Shown here in pieces: positions 19,141 to 27,522 of a DNA stretch of 64,000 nucleotides. The position numbers and the translations under genes were made by a program. The first letter of the stretch is position 1. Each line of letters starts with the position of its first letter. This stretch comes from Jejuia sp047345485 (GTDB lineage Bacteria > Bacteroidota > Bacteroidia > Flavobacteriales > Flavobacteriaceae). Under the pieces are notes generated by a model. That model searched no databases and was not told where the DNA came from. It saw only the letters and a list, made by a program, of their open reading frames with translations. The DNA is taken from assembly GCF_047345485.1 (NCBI RefSeq), contig NZ_JBLFEN010000003.1:186001-250000 (forward strand), in the 5' to 3' direction.

Positions 19141-19157
19141 CATAAGAGTACAGAGTG
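19141..19157 (+). promoter_or_regulatory. Decaying PUL operator in front of the GH78 remnant
   Basis: CATA-AGAGTA-CAGAGTG keeps the 10-bp repeat spacing but has lost the CAGGATA core. It corresponds position for position to CATG-AGAGTA-CAGGATG at 24555, both with 74 bp to the start codon, which shows the ancestral arrangement. Confidence 0.5.
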
Positions 19158-19231
19158 AAAAGTGTAATTGTTATTTGTAGTTTTCTGTTTTAATAAAAAA
19201 TGTAAAATCAATCCCGTTTAATAGTAGTATA

Positions 19232-19620
19232 ATGATAAACAATTAAGCACTGTTATTACTAATGATTTTAGTCATTTTCTGTGTGTCATGTCATCAAGTT
19301 TGTACTTCATAAAATGCGATGATTTTTGAAAAATTAACTGTAGATTTAAAAGAAAACCCGCTAACCATAGAGAGCGTGTAGCCACTGCTTTCATGGATCA
19401 TTAATGTTGAGATCAAATAAATCTCAATCAGTTTATCGTATCTTGGTATCGTCTTCAGAAGATAAACTGAATGAAGATGCTGCAGATTTAAGGAATACAA
19501 GTAAGGTGACTAGTGATAAATCTTCTTTTGTGAAATATGCAGGCAATGCTTTAAAAGCGATACAAACCTATTATTGGAAAGTTAAGATTTAAAAGAATCA
19601 AACCGCTTGTAGAAAAATTA
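19232..19620 (+). pseudogene. Remnant of the 5' end of a GH78 rhamnosidase gene
   Basis: The ATG at 19232 aligns with the start of the intact GH78 gene at 24646, but the reading frame has stops after four codons and at several later sites and shifts frame near 19400. Matching segments are VSCHQV, a KLTV-LKEN-LTIES block and then, in the shifted frame, ILVSSSEDKLNEDAADL and FVKYAGNALKAIQTYYWKVK versus ILVASSEDKLNEDDADL and FVKYNGNPLEAMQTYFWKVK. Similarity fades after about 19620, so only the N-terminal fibronectin-like portion (about 125 codons) survives. It is non-functional as a rhamnosidase and marks one end of a segmental duplication. Confidence 0.88.
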
Positions 19621-19639
19621 GAAAATTGAGGAGAATAAG

Positions 19640-20082
19640 AAAAGAAGAAGTTCTTGAATATGTGAAAGATAATGAGACTCGTTAATTGGCTTATCTAATA
19701 CTGTCTGAACATAATAAAACGGAAATGTTTCCAGAAGAATATTTTGCAATTAAAGTAGTGCAGAAAGTAAATTGGTTAATAGGCTTGAATTCTGGACTGA
19801 ATTGGATAAGGTACCTGATGACATAACACATCTTGAAAAAATAAAAACAAATTTTGACGGAAATAATGTATATTATCACGTATTTAATTATATGACAAAT
19901 AAAGCTACATTGGCCTCGAAAAATGGATGGATGTTATGTGTGGTTGGACCTTGTTTTGACAATAGAAAATTTATGATTTTCCGGCAGCGACATATATCAG
20001 CTGTACTAGTAAAGTTGGAGAAATTGAGCCGAAAGATGAAGTAAAATCGGTTCTCGAAAATATTGCGATGAAAAGACAATAA
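19640..20082 (+). pseudogene. Decayed gene of unknown family
   Basis: No family recognised. Coding-like peptide can be traced across three frames: EEVLEYVKDNETR, then after a stop YLILSEHNKTEMFPEEYFAI; from 19772 a 90-codon open segment (LEFWTELDKVPDDITHLEKI to GWMLCVVGPCFDNRKFMIF); then, one frame over, TYISCTSKVGEIEPKDEV and LENIAMKRQ ending in a stop at 20082. The continuous sense of the C-terminal part across the shift suggests an indel in a once intact gene of about 150 codons without a signal peptide. It lies directly after the GH78 remnant, so it may have arrived with the rearrangement that truncated it. Confidence 0.5.
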
Positions 20083-20153
20083 AGTCATACTTAAACACAG
20101 TATAAAAATAATGCTAAACTAGATGTTTAATCAAGGATTAAAGCACTTTTATT

Positions 20154-20198
20154 ACGTTTTCTAATTTTTAAGCGAAAAATCTTCGCTAAGAAAAACGT
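20154..20198. other. Long imperfect hairpin upstream of GH106
   Basis: Inner arms AGCGAA/TTCGCT around a short loop and outer arms ACGTTTTCT/AGAAAAACGT. It could be a terminator relic of the decayed gene or a leader structure of the GH106 transcript. The remaining bases to 20220 hold nothing recognisable; no convincing PUL operator is present here. Confidence 0.4.
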
Positions 20199-20220
20199 AC
20201 TATTCTTATACATAAAGGTT

Positions 20221-23115
20221 ATGATTATAAAATACAGAAATGAAAACGTAACATTGTTAATTAGTCATTTTATAATAAAACGTTTATTCATTTTAAAATT
20301 TCTTCTAATAATTACAATTTGCACTTTAAATGGTTGTCATAAAAAAAGTCAAAGTACATCTAGTAATGACCTATTTAGTAAATTCCAAAACCCACCCGCT
20401 GAAGCACGTCCTTTTGTACGTTGGTGGTGGAATGGCAATAAAGTTAAAACCGAGGAACTCGATAGACAGTTAGAATCACTGAAACATGTTGGTTTTGGTG
20501 GCGTAGAAATTAATCCTATTGCAATGCCGCTTTCTTTTGATGATAGCACAGCATCTCTAGTTTGGATGAGTGATGAGTGGATTGATATGGTGGTTCATGC
20601 CGCAAAAAAAGCTAAAGATTTAGGCATGATTACCGATATGATTGCGGGTACAGGATGGCCATTTGGTGGCGAGTTTTTACAAGATGAAGAAACTTGTCAG
20701 CGTATGGTAACAGATCAACTAGCCTATAAAAGCGGGGATGTAATTAATGTAAGCGAAGCGTTATTAATAGCCTGGTTTAAGAAAAAGAACAAAAACAAGC
20801 GGGAACAGAGGCACATTAGTAAACGTACGACATATAGATTGGCAAGCATAAATCTTGTACCAAAAAACTGTTCGGATATTAATCAAATAATTAATTTAGA
20901 TAACTACGTTGATGAAAATGGCAAACTATCGTACACTATAAATCAGCCAGGAAATTATGTATTGAGTTATGGCCTAATTCAGCAAAATTTTAGAGATGTT
21001 ACTTTAGGTGCTCCTGGAGGTGCTGGTCCTGTTATGGATCATTATAAAAAAGAAATGACCTTAGCGTATTTAAATAGACTAAAGAAAATATCGGAACGCT
21101 CTGGTATACCCTTAAATCAATTAATAAGAGCTATTTTTTGCGATAGTATTGAAGTGTCTGGAGCCAACTGGACAGATGGTTTTGAAACTGTTTTTTTCAA
21201 TACTTATGGTTACAAACTAGATAAATGGATGCCTTTTGTGTTTTATTCCGCGCGTGGTAATTATTCAAATGGCACATATTCTAAAAACTTTTCACCCCAA
21301 TTTAAAGATGAATTAAAGCGCGTTAGGTATGACTATAATAAATTACTGGTAGAATTATTCTTAAAAAACTTTACGCAAACCTATAAAGATTTTTGTGAAG
21401 CCAATGGTGTGCTTTGTAGATATCAAGCCTATGGTACCCCGTTTTTAATGGGTATGTTGGATGGCTATATGATACCCGATATTCCGGAAAGTAACAATTG
21501 GATTTATTCAGCAGAAATGAAAGATTCTTTATGGCAATGGAATCAAAGTCATGGCTATATGACGTGGAATATGTATGCTTCTGCAGGCGCACATTTAACA
21601 GGGAAAAGGATAACAAGTGGCGAAACCATGACCAACACACGTGGTGTTTTTAAAATGACACTTGAAGACATGAAACAACATGATGATATGAATTTCATTA
21701 CTGGAATAAATCATTCTGTGTTACATGGTTACAATTACTCTCCAAAAGAAGCACCTTTTCCAGGTTGGATCCGCTACGGTGCTTATTTTAGCGAACAAAA
21801 TACATGGTGGAAACACTTAAACCATTGGGTAGATTATAATGCACGATTATCAGCGGTATTTCAAAATTCTCAAGCCGATAAATCTATAGCCATCATTGGG
21901 CCAACATCTGATTTGTGGGGCGATAAAGGTTTAGCTAGAACCCCTTTTCATATGGAGCCTCAATATCTATATAAACTTTGGGAACCTATCAGTCAATTAG
22001 GGTATTCATGCGAGTATATTAATCAAAATGTTTTAGCTGAAGCTGAAATAAAAAATGGTCAAATCTCCTTTGGAAACATAACCTATAAATTGTTGGTTTT
22101 GGCAAGTTTAAAATCCATTCATCCAAAAACAGCTTCAGCAATAAAGAAATTTGTAGCATCAGGTGGAAAGGTTGTGGTTGTTGATGGACTTCCTAAAAAA
22201 GCGTTGCACTTTACTGAGTTTCAGAAAAATGATGAATTGGTAAAACAGACTATGGAACTTTTATTAACCAATCATCCCGATTCATTTATAAGAATAAATC
22301 AACCTGATACTTTAGATGAATTATTTCCATGGACAAAGCATGTTCTAGAAGAATCTGATATAAAACCAGATGTCGCAATAAGCAACCCAACAGAACAAGT
22401 CTATCAAATGCATCAATATACAGAAGATAAGGCCATTTATTTCTTCACAAATGTGCATCGCTTTGATGCTGTAGCGTTTCAAGTTAAATTTCCTGTGCAA
22501 GGAAAATATCCTTATGTGTGGAATCCAGAAACTGGTGAAAGAACCCCATTTTATTATGTTGCTAATAGTAATGACTTAGATATTACTTTAAACCCATTAG
22601 AATCCTTATTACTTGTTTTTGAAGATGAAAAACCAGTAGAGAAAGCAGTTATAAATGATACGGAAGTTAAAAGTTCAAAGGAAATTAATGTTGCTTGGAC
22701 TGCAATAGGGCATCGTGTAGACAATAAAACTTATACTTGGAATATGACTGAGTTATTTGATTATAGTCAATCAACAGATACCGCACAAAATTCATTTGCA
22801 GGGGAAATTACCTATAAGACAACAATAAATAATACAGAAGATTTTACACACATCGATTTAGGAAATGTAAATGAAGGGATAACAGAACTTTATGTAAACG
22901 GCAAAAAAGTTGGTAAACGCTGGTACGGTAAGGCTGTCTATTTAATAGAAGATTACTTGAAAGAAGGCGATAACGCTATTGAGATTCGTTATACAACAGT
23001 ATTGGCTAACTATTGCAAATCTTTAGATAATCCATTAACAAACCGTTGGACAAGGGTATATAAAGATAAAGTGCCTACAGGTTTGCAGGGGCCTGTGAAA
23101 CTGTTGCGGTTTTAA
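20221..23115 (+). CDS. GH106 alpha-L-rhamnosidase, lipoprotein
   Basis: 964 residues. The only available start gives a long positively charged N-terminus before a lipoprotein-type hydrophobic segment ending LNGC at about residue 39. The mature part begins with PPAEARPFVRWWWNGNKV, the hallmark opening of the GH106 family, followed by the barrel (DRQLESLKHVGFGGVEINP, IAGTGWPFGG, FCDSIEVSGANWTDG) and C-terminal beta domains with a galactose-binding-like LYVNGKKVGKRWYG segment. GH106 enzymes release L-rhamnose with inversion. It is the only GH106 here and adds a second fold to the six GH78 enzymes. It appears to be monocistronic, ending at a strong bidirectional terminator. Confidence 0.9.
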   Translation: MIIKYRNENVTLLISHFIIKRLFILKFLLIITICTLNGCHKKSQSTSSNDLFSKFQNPPAEARPFVRWWWNGNKVKTEELDRQLESLKHVGFGGVEINPIAMPLSFDDSTASLVWMSDEWIDMVVHAAKKAKDLGMITDMIAGTGWPFGGEFLQDEETCQRMVTDQLAYKSGDVINVSEALLIAWFKKKNKNKREQRHISKRTTYRLASINLVPKNCSDINQIINLDNYVDENGKLSYTINQPGNYVLSYGLIQQNFRDVTLGAPGGAGPVMDHYKKEMTLAYLNRLKKISERSGIPLNQLIRAIFCDSIEVSGANWTDGFETVFFNTYGYKLDKWMPFVFYSARGNYSNGTYSKNFSPQFKDELKRVRYDYNKLLVELFLKNFTQTYKDFCEANGVLCRYQAYGTPFLMGMLDGYMIPDIPESNNWIYSAEMKDSLWQWNQSHGYMTWNMYASAGAHLTGKRITSGETMTNTRGVFKMTLEDMKQHDDMNFITGINHSVLHGYNYSPKEAPFPGWIRYGAYFSEQNTWWKHLNHWVDYNARLSAVFQNSQADKSIAIIGPTSDLWGDKGLARTPFHMEPQYLYKLWEPISQLGYSCEYINQNVLAEAEIKNGQISFGNITYKLLVLASLKSIHPKTASAIKKFVASGGKVVVVDGLPKKALHFTEFQKNDELVKQTMELLLTNHPDSFIRINQPDTLDELFPWTKHVLEESDIKPDVAISNPTEQVYQMHQYTEDKAIYFFTNVHRFDAVAFQVKFPVQGKYPYVWNPETGERTPFYYVANSNDLDITLNPLESLLLVFEDEKPVEKAVINDTEVKSSKEINVAWTAIGHRVDNKTYTWNMTELFDYSQSTDTAQNSFAGEITYKTTINNTEDFTHIDLGNVNEGITELYVNGKKVGKRWYGKAVYLIEDYLKEGDNAIEIRYTTVLANYCKSLDNPLTNRWTRVYKDKVPTGLQGPVKLLRF

Positions 23116-23167
23116 GGAGTTTTATTTTACCAATTTCTAGGTGATTCATTATAACCGTGCACAATGT

Positions 23168-23202
23168 AAAAAGGCTGTCTTGGTTATAAGACAGCCTTTT
23201 TT
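23168..23202. terminator. Bidirectional rho-independent terminator between GH106 and the lyase-like gene
   Basis: Perfect stem AAAAAGGCTGTCTT / AAGACAGCCTTTTT with a six-base loop and T runs on both strands, placed between two convergent genes. Confidence 0.92.
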
Positions 23203-23276
23203 AGTGAATTTTTACAAATAACACCTAATTGCTAGAGGATAAATTATTTTTGTTCATCCTATTTAAATAGATTTTA

Positions 23277-24275
23277 TTATCCTTTAAAATCATGTCTAAC
23301 ATCACTCCACTCAATATTTGCTTCTCCTTTATGACATCTGTAAGCACCAAATCGTATTTTGGCATCTCGTCCTGTTTGGAATTTTTGCTGACCATCAATT
23401 GTTACCTTGGTATTTTTTACGTCAAAAGTATGTACTAAGCGATTGTTGATTTCAATTTTAACGTATTGTTTAGTATCAGTGCTAAACCCATTAGTCATTT
23501 TTAATTTAAACCTTTGGTTTTTTCTTACGTTTGCAAGTTTCTTCATTTCCCTTCCAGAATTACTAGAGCCACCACGTACTTTAATTTGTTCAGCCCATAG
23601 GTCAACGGTTCCATTGCCTCTATCTTTGGCTACGATTAATAGAATAGCTGGGTCTGAAGAACCAATAGTTCTGTTAGCGTGCTTGCCTTTAGCCTGAATA
23701 ATATAAGTACCTCTTTGATCTCTAGGGTCATTAAAGCCAAAAGTTCCACTATTTCTGCCTCCTACACGTTTTACATTTACGTAGCCTTCAACACTCACAA
23801 AGTTACCTTTTTTTCTGTCTACCTTTTTTGAAGCGCGTTCAATCCTAGGTTGAAGCGGAGCATCGAATTTGTTACTACCTGCTTTTAATCTGTAAATACC
23901 TCTATTTCCGCTTTGGCTGTAGTTATAGCCACAAGTTCTGTCATCCAGAAATTTAATCACATCTACGTTTTTACCGTTAATAGCTGTTTTTGATACTAAA
24001 TCAGTACCAGCACCAACATCAGTAGACTCATATTGGCGGTAGTATTGACCATCTGACCTTCGGGGATTATCACAACCTCCACTTAGTCTTTTTGGGTCTT
24101 TTTTCTTTCCAGATAAGTCATTATTCTCATCATCTTCTACTTCATCTATTAATACAGATTCGTCGTTAATATTATCTAAATCCTCATTTTGAGAACAAGA
24201 GTAGGTCATTATTAGAGATAAAAGAAAAATGCCTGTAATTATATTAATTTTTAAATTTTTTAAATGTCTTTTCAT
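23277..24275 (-). CDS. Secreted beta-jelly-roll (concanavalin-like) lipoprotein, candidate polysaccharide lyase
   Basis: 332 residues from the ATG at 24275; an upstream in-frame ATG at 24368 would extend the protein through the promoter and is rejected because MKRHLKNLKINIITGIFLLS followed by MTYSC is a clear lipoprotein signal. An acidic linker (DEVEDDENND) leads to a basic domain rich in beta-strand patterns: GTYIIQAKGKHAN, LLIVAKDRGNG, KIEINNRLVHTFDV and IRFGAYRCHKGEANIEW. This order of a QxxG-type strand and a C-terminal FGAYR strand is the general layout of jelly-roll lyases such as PL7 and, by fold, PL28 ulvan lyases. The very basic surface suits a polyanionic substrate. It is transcribed alone from a PUL operator. 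The family is not confirmed; it could be only a binding protein. Confidence 0.6.
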   Translation of the reverse strand: MKRHLKNLKINIITGIFLLSLIMTYSCSQNEDLDNINDESVLIDEVEDDENNDLSGKKKDPKRLSGGCDNPRRSDGQYYRQYESTDVGAGTDLVSKTAINGKNVDVIKFLDDRTCGYNYSQSGNRGIYRLKAGSNKFDAPLQPRIERASKKVDRKKGNFVSVEGYVNVKRVGGRNSGTFGFNDPRDQRGTYIIQAKGKHANRTIGSSDPAILLIVAKDRGNGTVDLWAEQIKVRGGSSNSGREMKKLANVRKNQRFKLKMTNGFSTDTKQYVKIEINNRLVHTFDVKNTKVTIDGQQKFQTGRDAKIRFGAYRCHKGEANIEWSDVRHDFKG

Positions 24276-24341
24276 TTTAGTTTTTTTGTGGTTAACAAAT
24301 TGTTTTTTTAAGATTTTTGCGCAAAAACTCTTAATTTTTTG

Positions 24342-24386
24342 TGAAATTCTGATTTTATTGAATTTCATCTATCCTGTACCTACCTG
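24342..24386 (-). promoter_or_regulatory. PUL operator upstream of the lyase-like gene
   Basis: Minus-strand element CAGG-TAGGTA-CAGGATA (24386-24370), among the best matches to the consensus. The -7 box at the usual distance is weak (GAATTTCA). Start codon 94 bp downstream. Confidence 0.62.
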
Positions 24387-24554
24387 TTTTTTTTATTTTT
24401 AACATTTTTAGTTTGTTTTTTTCGATAAAATGCTGAGACTGTTATTTTTTATTTATGACGTTTATATAGTGTTGTCTTAGCTTTTTTTGTTTCTTAAATG
24501 TTAAACGGTATACTTTTCAATTAATATTAAGAGTATTTTTGTTTTGCATGATAG

Positions 24555-24600
24555 CATGAGAGTACAGGATGAAAAGTATGACCGTTATCTATTATTTTTA
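24555..24600 (+). promoter_or_regulatory. PUL operator plus -7 box upstream of GH78 (24646)
   Basis: CATG-AGAGTA-CAGGATG (24555-24571), followed 22 bp after its end by TATTTTTA. Start codon 74 bp downstream. Confidence 0.65.
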
Positions 24601-24645
24601 TGTTTTAATAAAATATAAATTCAATACCTATTTAATAATAGCATA

Positions 24646-27501
24646 ATGATAAACAAACAAGTACTTTTCTTTCTAGGGGTTTTAAGCATTTTATCTGTGT
24701 CGTGTCATCAAGTTTCTAGTTCACGAACGTCAATGACTTTTGATAAATTAACGGTCAATTCAAAAGAAAACTCGCAAACTATAGAAAGCGAACAACCATA
24801 TTTTTCTTGGATTTTAGATGTTGAAGGTTTAAATAAATCACAGTCAGCATATCATATTTTAGTAGCATCTTCAGAAGATAAATTAAATGAAGATGATGCA
24901 GATTTGTGGAACTCTAAAAAAGTTGAAAGCGATACATCTACTTTTGTTAAATATAATGGTAACCCTTTAGAAGCGATGCAAACTTATTTTTGGAAGGTTA
25001 AAATATGGGATGAAAACGGAACAGCTTCTAAATGGTCAGATATCCAGATTTTTGAAATGGGACTAATGAATAAAGACAATTGGGGAGATTCAAAGTGGAT
25101 TACATTAAACAAAGATACCAGAACATCGCCACATCGTTTTAGAGATTACAAAACTGGTAAAATGAAAAAGCCAGAGTCTGTTGAAGGTTTTGCGGCTAGT
25201 TATTTTAGAAATGAAGTTGATCTAAATAAAAAAATTAACAATGCTCAAGCTTATATATGTGGTTTAGGGTATTACGAATTGTACTTAAATGGCGAAAAAG
25301 TGGGCGACCATGTTTTAGACCCAGCACCATCAAATTATGATAAGCAAGCGTATTATGTAAATTATGATATTACAGAGCAAGTAAAATCAGGACAGAATGC
25401 CTTCGGAATTATTTTGGGTAATGGTTTCTACGGACAAAATATTTCTTGGAAACGTGATCCAGAATCAGATAGAGACTTGGCTTACGGGCCTCCAACAGTT
25501 AAACTTTTAGTGAAACTTAAATATGATGATGGTACCGAAGCTGATTTCTATACCGACGAAACTTGGAAAGAATCTACAGGTCCTATTGTATTTAATAACA
25601 TTTATGGCGGTGATACTTATGATGCACGTTATGAATTAGGGAAATGGAATACTGTTGGTTATAATGATGAAGCTTGGGGAAATGCAAAAGAAGCGTTGCC
25701 TAAACTAAGAACAATAAGTGCAAGCCAAATTCCAGCAATAAAGAAATTAAAAGAATTTGAGCCTCAAAATGTATTTAAAGGAGCAGATGGCGAATGGATT
25801 GTGGATTTTGGACAAAATATTGCGGGTTGGGTAAAGCTAAACGTTAAAGAAAAGGAAGGTCAACTTATCGAAGTTATTACAACCGAAGCGCTCTTAACAA
25901 ACGGCTCGGATATTTTTCAAGGCTCTACAGGTGGTGGTGCAAACGGAATGGCGCAAATTTATAAATACATCTGTAAAGGTGATGCGTTAGAATCTTGGGA
26001 ACCTAAATTTAGCTATCATGGACTTCGATATGCTAAAGTAAAAGGTGTTTCTAAGAAGCCAGATGCTAAAATGATAAAAGCTGTTTTAGTGGCTACAGAT
26101 ATTCAAGAAACAGGAAGTTTTACGTCTTCTGATGCCTTACTAAATAAAATGCATAGTATCAGTAAATGGACTATTGTGGATAACCTTCACGGTATTCCAG
26201 AAGATTGCCCACATCGCGAAAAATGTGGTTGGTTAGGTGATGCGCATGCATTTTGCGAGTACGCATTATATAATTATGATATGTACGATTTCTATAAAAA
26301 GTATATGGAAGACATTAGTACACAAATGCGCCCAACAAAAGGGCACAACAATCCAGATATGAAGTATCAAGTGCCAACTATGATTGCTCCTGGAAAGCGC
26401 ACATCAACCTATGCTAAGATTGACTGGGGTGTGGCTACCATGTATTTACCTTGGTATAATTATTTGTACTACGGCGATGATACAATTGTAAAGGATTACT
26501 ATGAGGACATGAGAGGTTTAACCAACTTTTATTTGGACTTTAAAGGCGAAAATGGAATTATGCAAGACGGTATGGGAGATTGGTGTCCGCCACGTTGGGA
26601 TAGAAGAAAAAATCCTAGTGCTATGGAATGTGACCCGATAATTTCTGCAAATGCTTATTTTTATGATGTTTTAGGTATCATGGAACGATTTGCAAATATA
26701 AATGATGATGTTGCTTTTGCAGTAAAGATGAAAAAAGAGCAACGGGAATTAAAAGCAGCTTTTAATGCAGCATTTTTAATCGAAATTCCTGATACCAAGT
26801 ATAAGTGGTATGGTAGCCAAACTGCTACCGTACAAGCCTTACAGTTTGATATGGTTCCAGATACTGAAATACAAGCTGTAGTAAATGGTTTAGCACATGA
26901 CATAGTTGAAGTTAAAGGCGGTCATCACTCTACAGGAATACACGGCAACCGATATATCTACACGGTTTTAACTGAACACGGTAAAGCAGATTTGGCACAT
27001 CAAATTCTTACCACACCAGACTTTCCAAGTCAAGCGTATGTTATGAGTAAAGGCTTCACTACATGGCCAGAACGCCAGTTTGAATGGGAGAAAATGGAAG
27101 GGCCAACAAACTCTTTAAATCACCCAATGCATAGTGGTTTTGCAGCGTATTTTTATGAGTCTTTAGGTGGTATAAAGTCTTCTGAATCAAATACAGGATA
27201 CAAAGTGTTTACTGTGAATCCAGAATTTCCGAGTAAAATAACAAGTACTTCGGTATCCGTTCCTACGCCTTATGGAAACATTACTAATAATTGGACAACT
27301 AAAGACGATTTGTTGTCAATGGCATTAGAGGTGCCTTTTAATACCAAAGCGAAACTAATTTTAACTTCTGAAGAATTAGAGTCGCTAACCATAAATGGAA
27401 AAGCTTTAGAGATATTTAAAAGTGATAATGATATTGTAAAAGAGGGAAGTAATGTGATCTTGGGTTCTGGAAATTATAACATTGAGTATCTAAAAATTTA
27501 G
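24646..27501 (+). CDS. GH78 alpha-L-rhamnosidase, lipoprotein
   Basis: 951 residues. Lipoprotein signal MINKQVLFFLGVLSILSVSC (Cys20). N-terminal fibronectin-like domain (KLTVNSKENSQTIESEQPYF to KVKIWDENG), beta-sandwich with ARYELGKWN, then the catalytic barrel with DCPHREKCGWLGD at 520-532 (putative acid E525) and TTWPERQ as putative base motif, ending in a beta domain (VPFNTKAKL to SGNYNIEYL). This is the classical full-length GH78 architecture, anchored in the periplasm or outer membrane. It leads a three-gene run with a sulfatase (21-bp gap) and a DUF1080 protein. A decayed copy of its 5' end is present at 19232. Confidence 0.93.
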   Translation: MINKQVLFFLGVLSILSVSCHQVSSSRTSMTFDKLTVNSKENSQTIESEQPYFSWILDVEGLNKSQSAYHILVASSEDKLNEDDADLWNSKKVESDTSTFVKYNGNPLEAMQTYFWKVKIWDENGTASKWSDIQIFEMGLMNKDNWGDSKWITLNKDTRTSPHRFRDYKTGKMKKPESVEGFAASYFRNEVDLNKKINNAQAYICGLGYYELYLNGEKVGDHVLDPAPSNYDKQAYYVNYDITEQVKSGQNAFGIILGNGFYGQNISWKRDPESDRDLAYGPPTVKLLVKLKYDDGTEADFYTDETWKESTGPIVFNNIYGGDTYDARYELGKWNTVGYNDEAWGNAKEALPKLRTISASQIPAIKKLKEFEPQNVFKGADGEWIVDFGQNIAGWVKLNVKEKEGQLIEVITTEALLTNGSDIFQGSTGGGANGMAQIYKYICKGDALESWEPKFSYHGLRYAKVKGVSKKPDAKMIKAVLVATDIQETGSFTSSDALLNKMHSISKWTIVDNLHGIPEDCPHREKCGWLGDAHAFCEYALYNYDMYDFYKKYMEDISTQMRPTKGHNNPDMKYQVPTMIAPGKRTSTYAKIDWGVATMYLPWYNYLYYGDDTIVKDYYEDMRGLTNFYLDFKGENGIMQDGMGDWCPPRWDRRKNPSAMECDPIISANAYFYDVLGIMERFANINDDVAFAVKMKKEQRELKAAFNAAFLIEIPDTKYKWYGSQTATVQALQFDMVPDTEIQAVVNGLAHDIVEVKGGHHSTGIHGNRYIYTVLTEHGKADLAHQILTTPDFPSQAYVMSKGFTTWPERQFEWEKMEGPTNSLNHPMHSGFAAYFYESLGGIKSSESNTGYKVFTVNPEFPSKITSTSVSVPTPYGNITNNWTTKDDLLSMALEVPFNTKAKLILTSEELESLTINGKALEIFKSDNDIVKEGSNVILGSGNYNIEYLKI

Positions 27502-27522
27502 TAATAAGCACTCAGTAAATTT

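Larger units (their letters stand above)
18839..19231. other. Duplicated divergent promoter region, copy A
   Basis: This 393-bp gene-free stretch lies between the protease (leftwards) and the GH78 remnant (rightwards). It aligns along its length with 24276-24645: shared blocks include AAAACTCTTAATTTTTT, CTTACCTGTTTTTT versus CCTACCTGTTTTTT, TTAATATTAAGAGTATTTTTG-type runs and ATGATAAACAA at the right end. It carries two operator copies, one per direction. Confidence 0.85.
24276..24645. other. Duplicated divergent promoter region, copy B
   Basis: This 370-bp gene-free stretch lies between the lyase-like gene (leftwards) and an intact GH78 gene (rightwards) and is homologous to 18839-19231. 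It contains a leftward operator at 24370-24386 and a rightward operator at 24555-24571. Confidence 0.85.

Noticed and set aside
20086..20102. Possible operator CATA-CTTAAA-CACAGTA before GH106
   Set aside because: The core CAGGATA is lost, there is no -7 octamer at the usual distance and the start codon is more than 115 bp away.
24276..24368. Longer start for the jelly-roll gene at 24368
   Set aside because: It would run through the promoter and bury the lipoprotein signal that begins at 24275; the corresponding duplicated region before the protease is non-coding.
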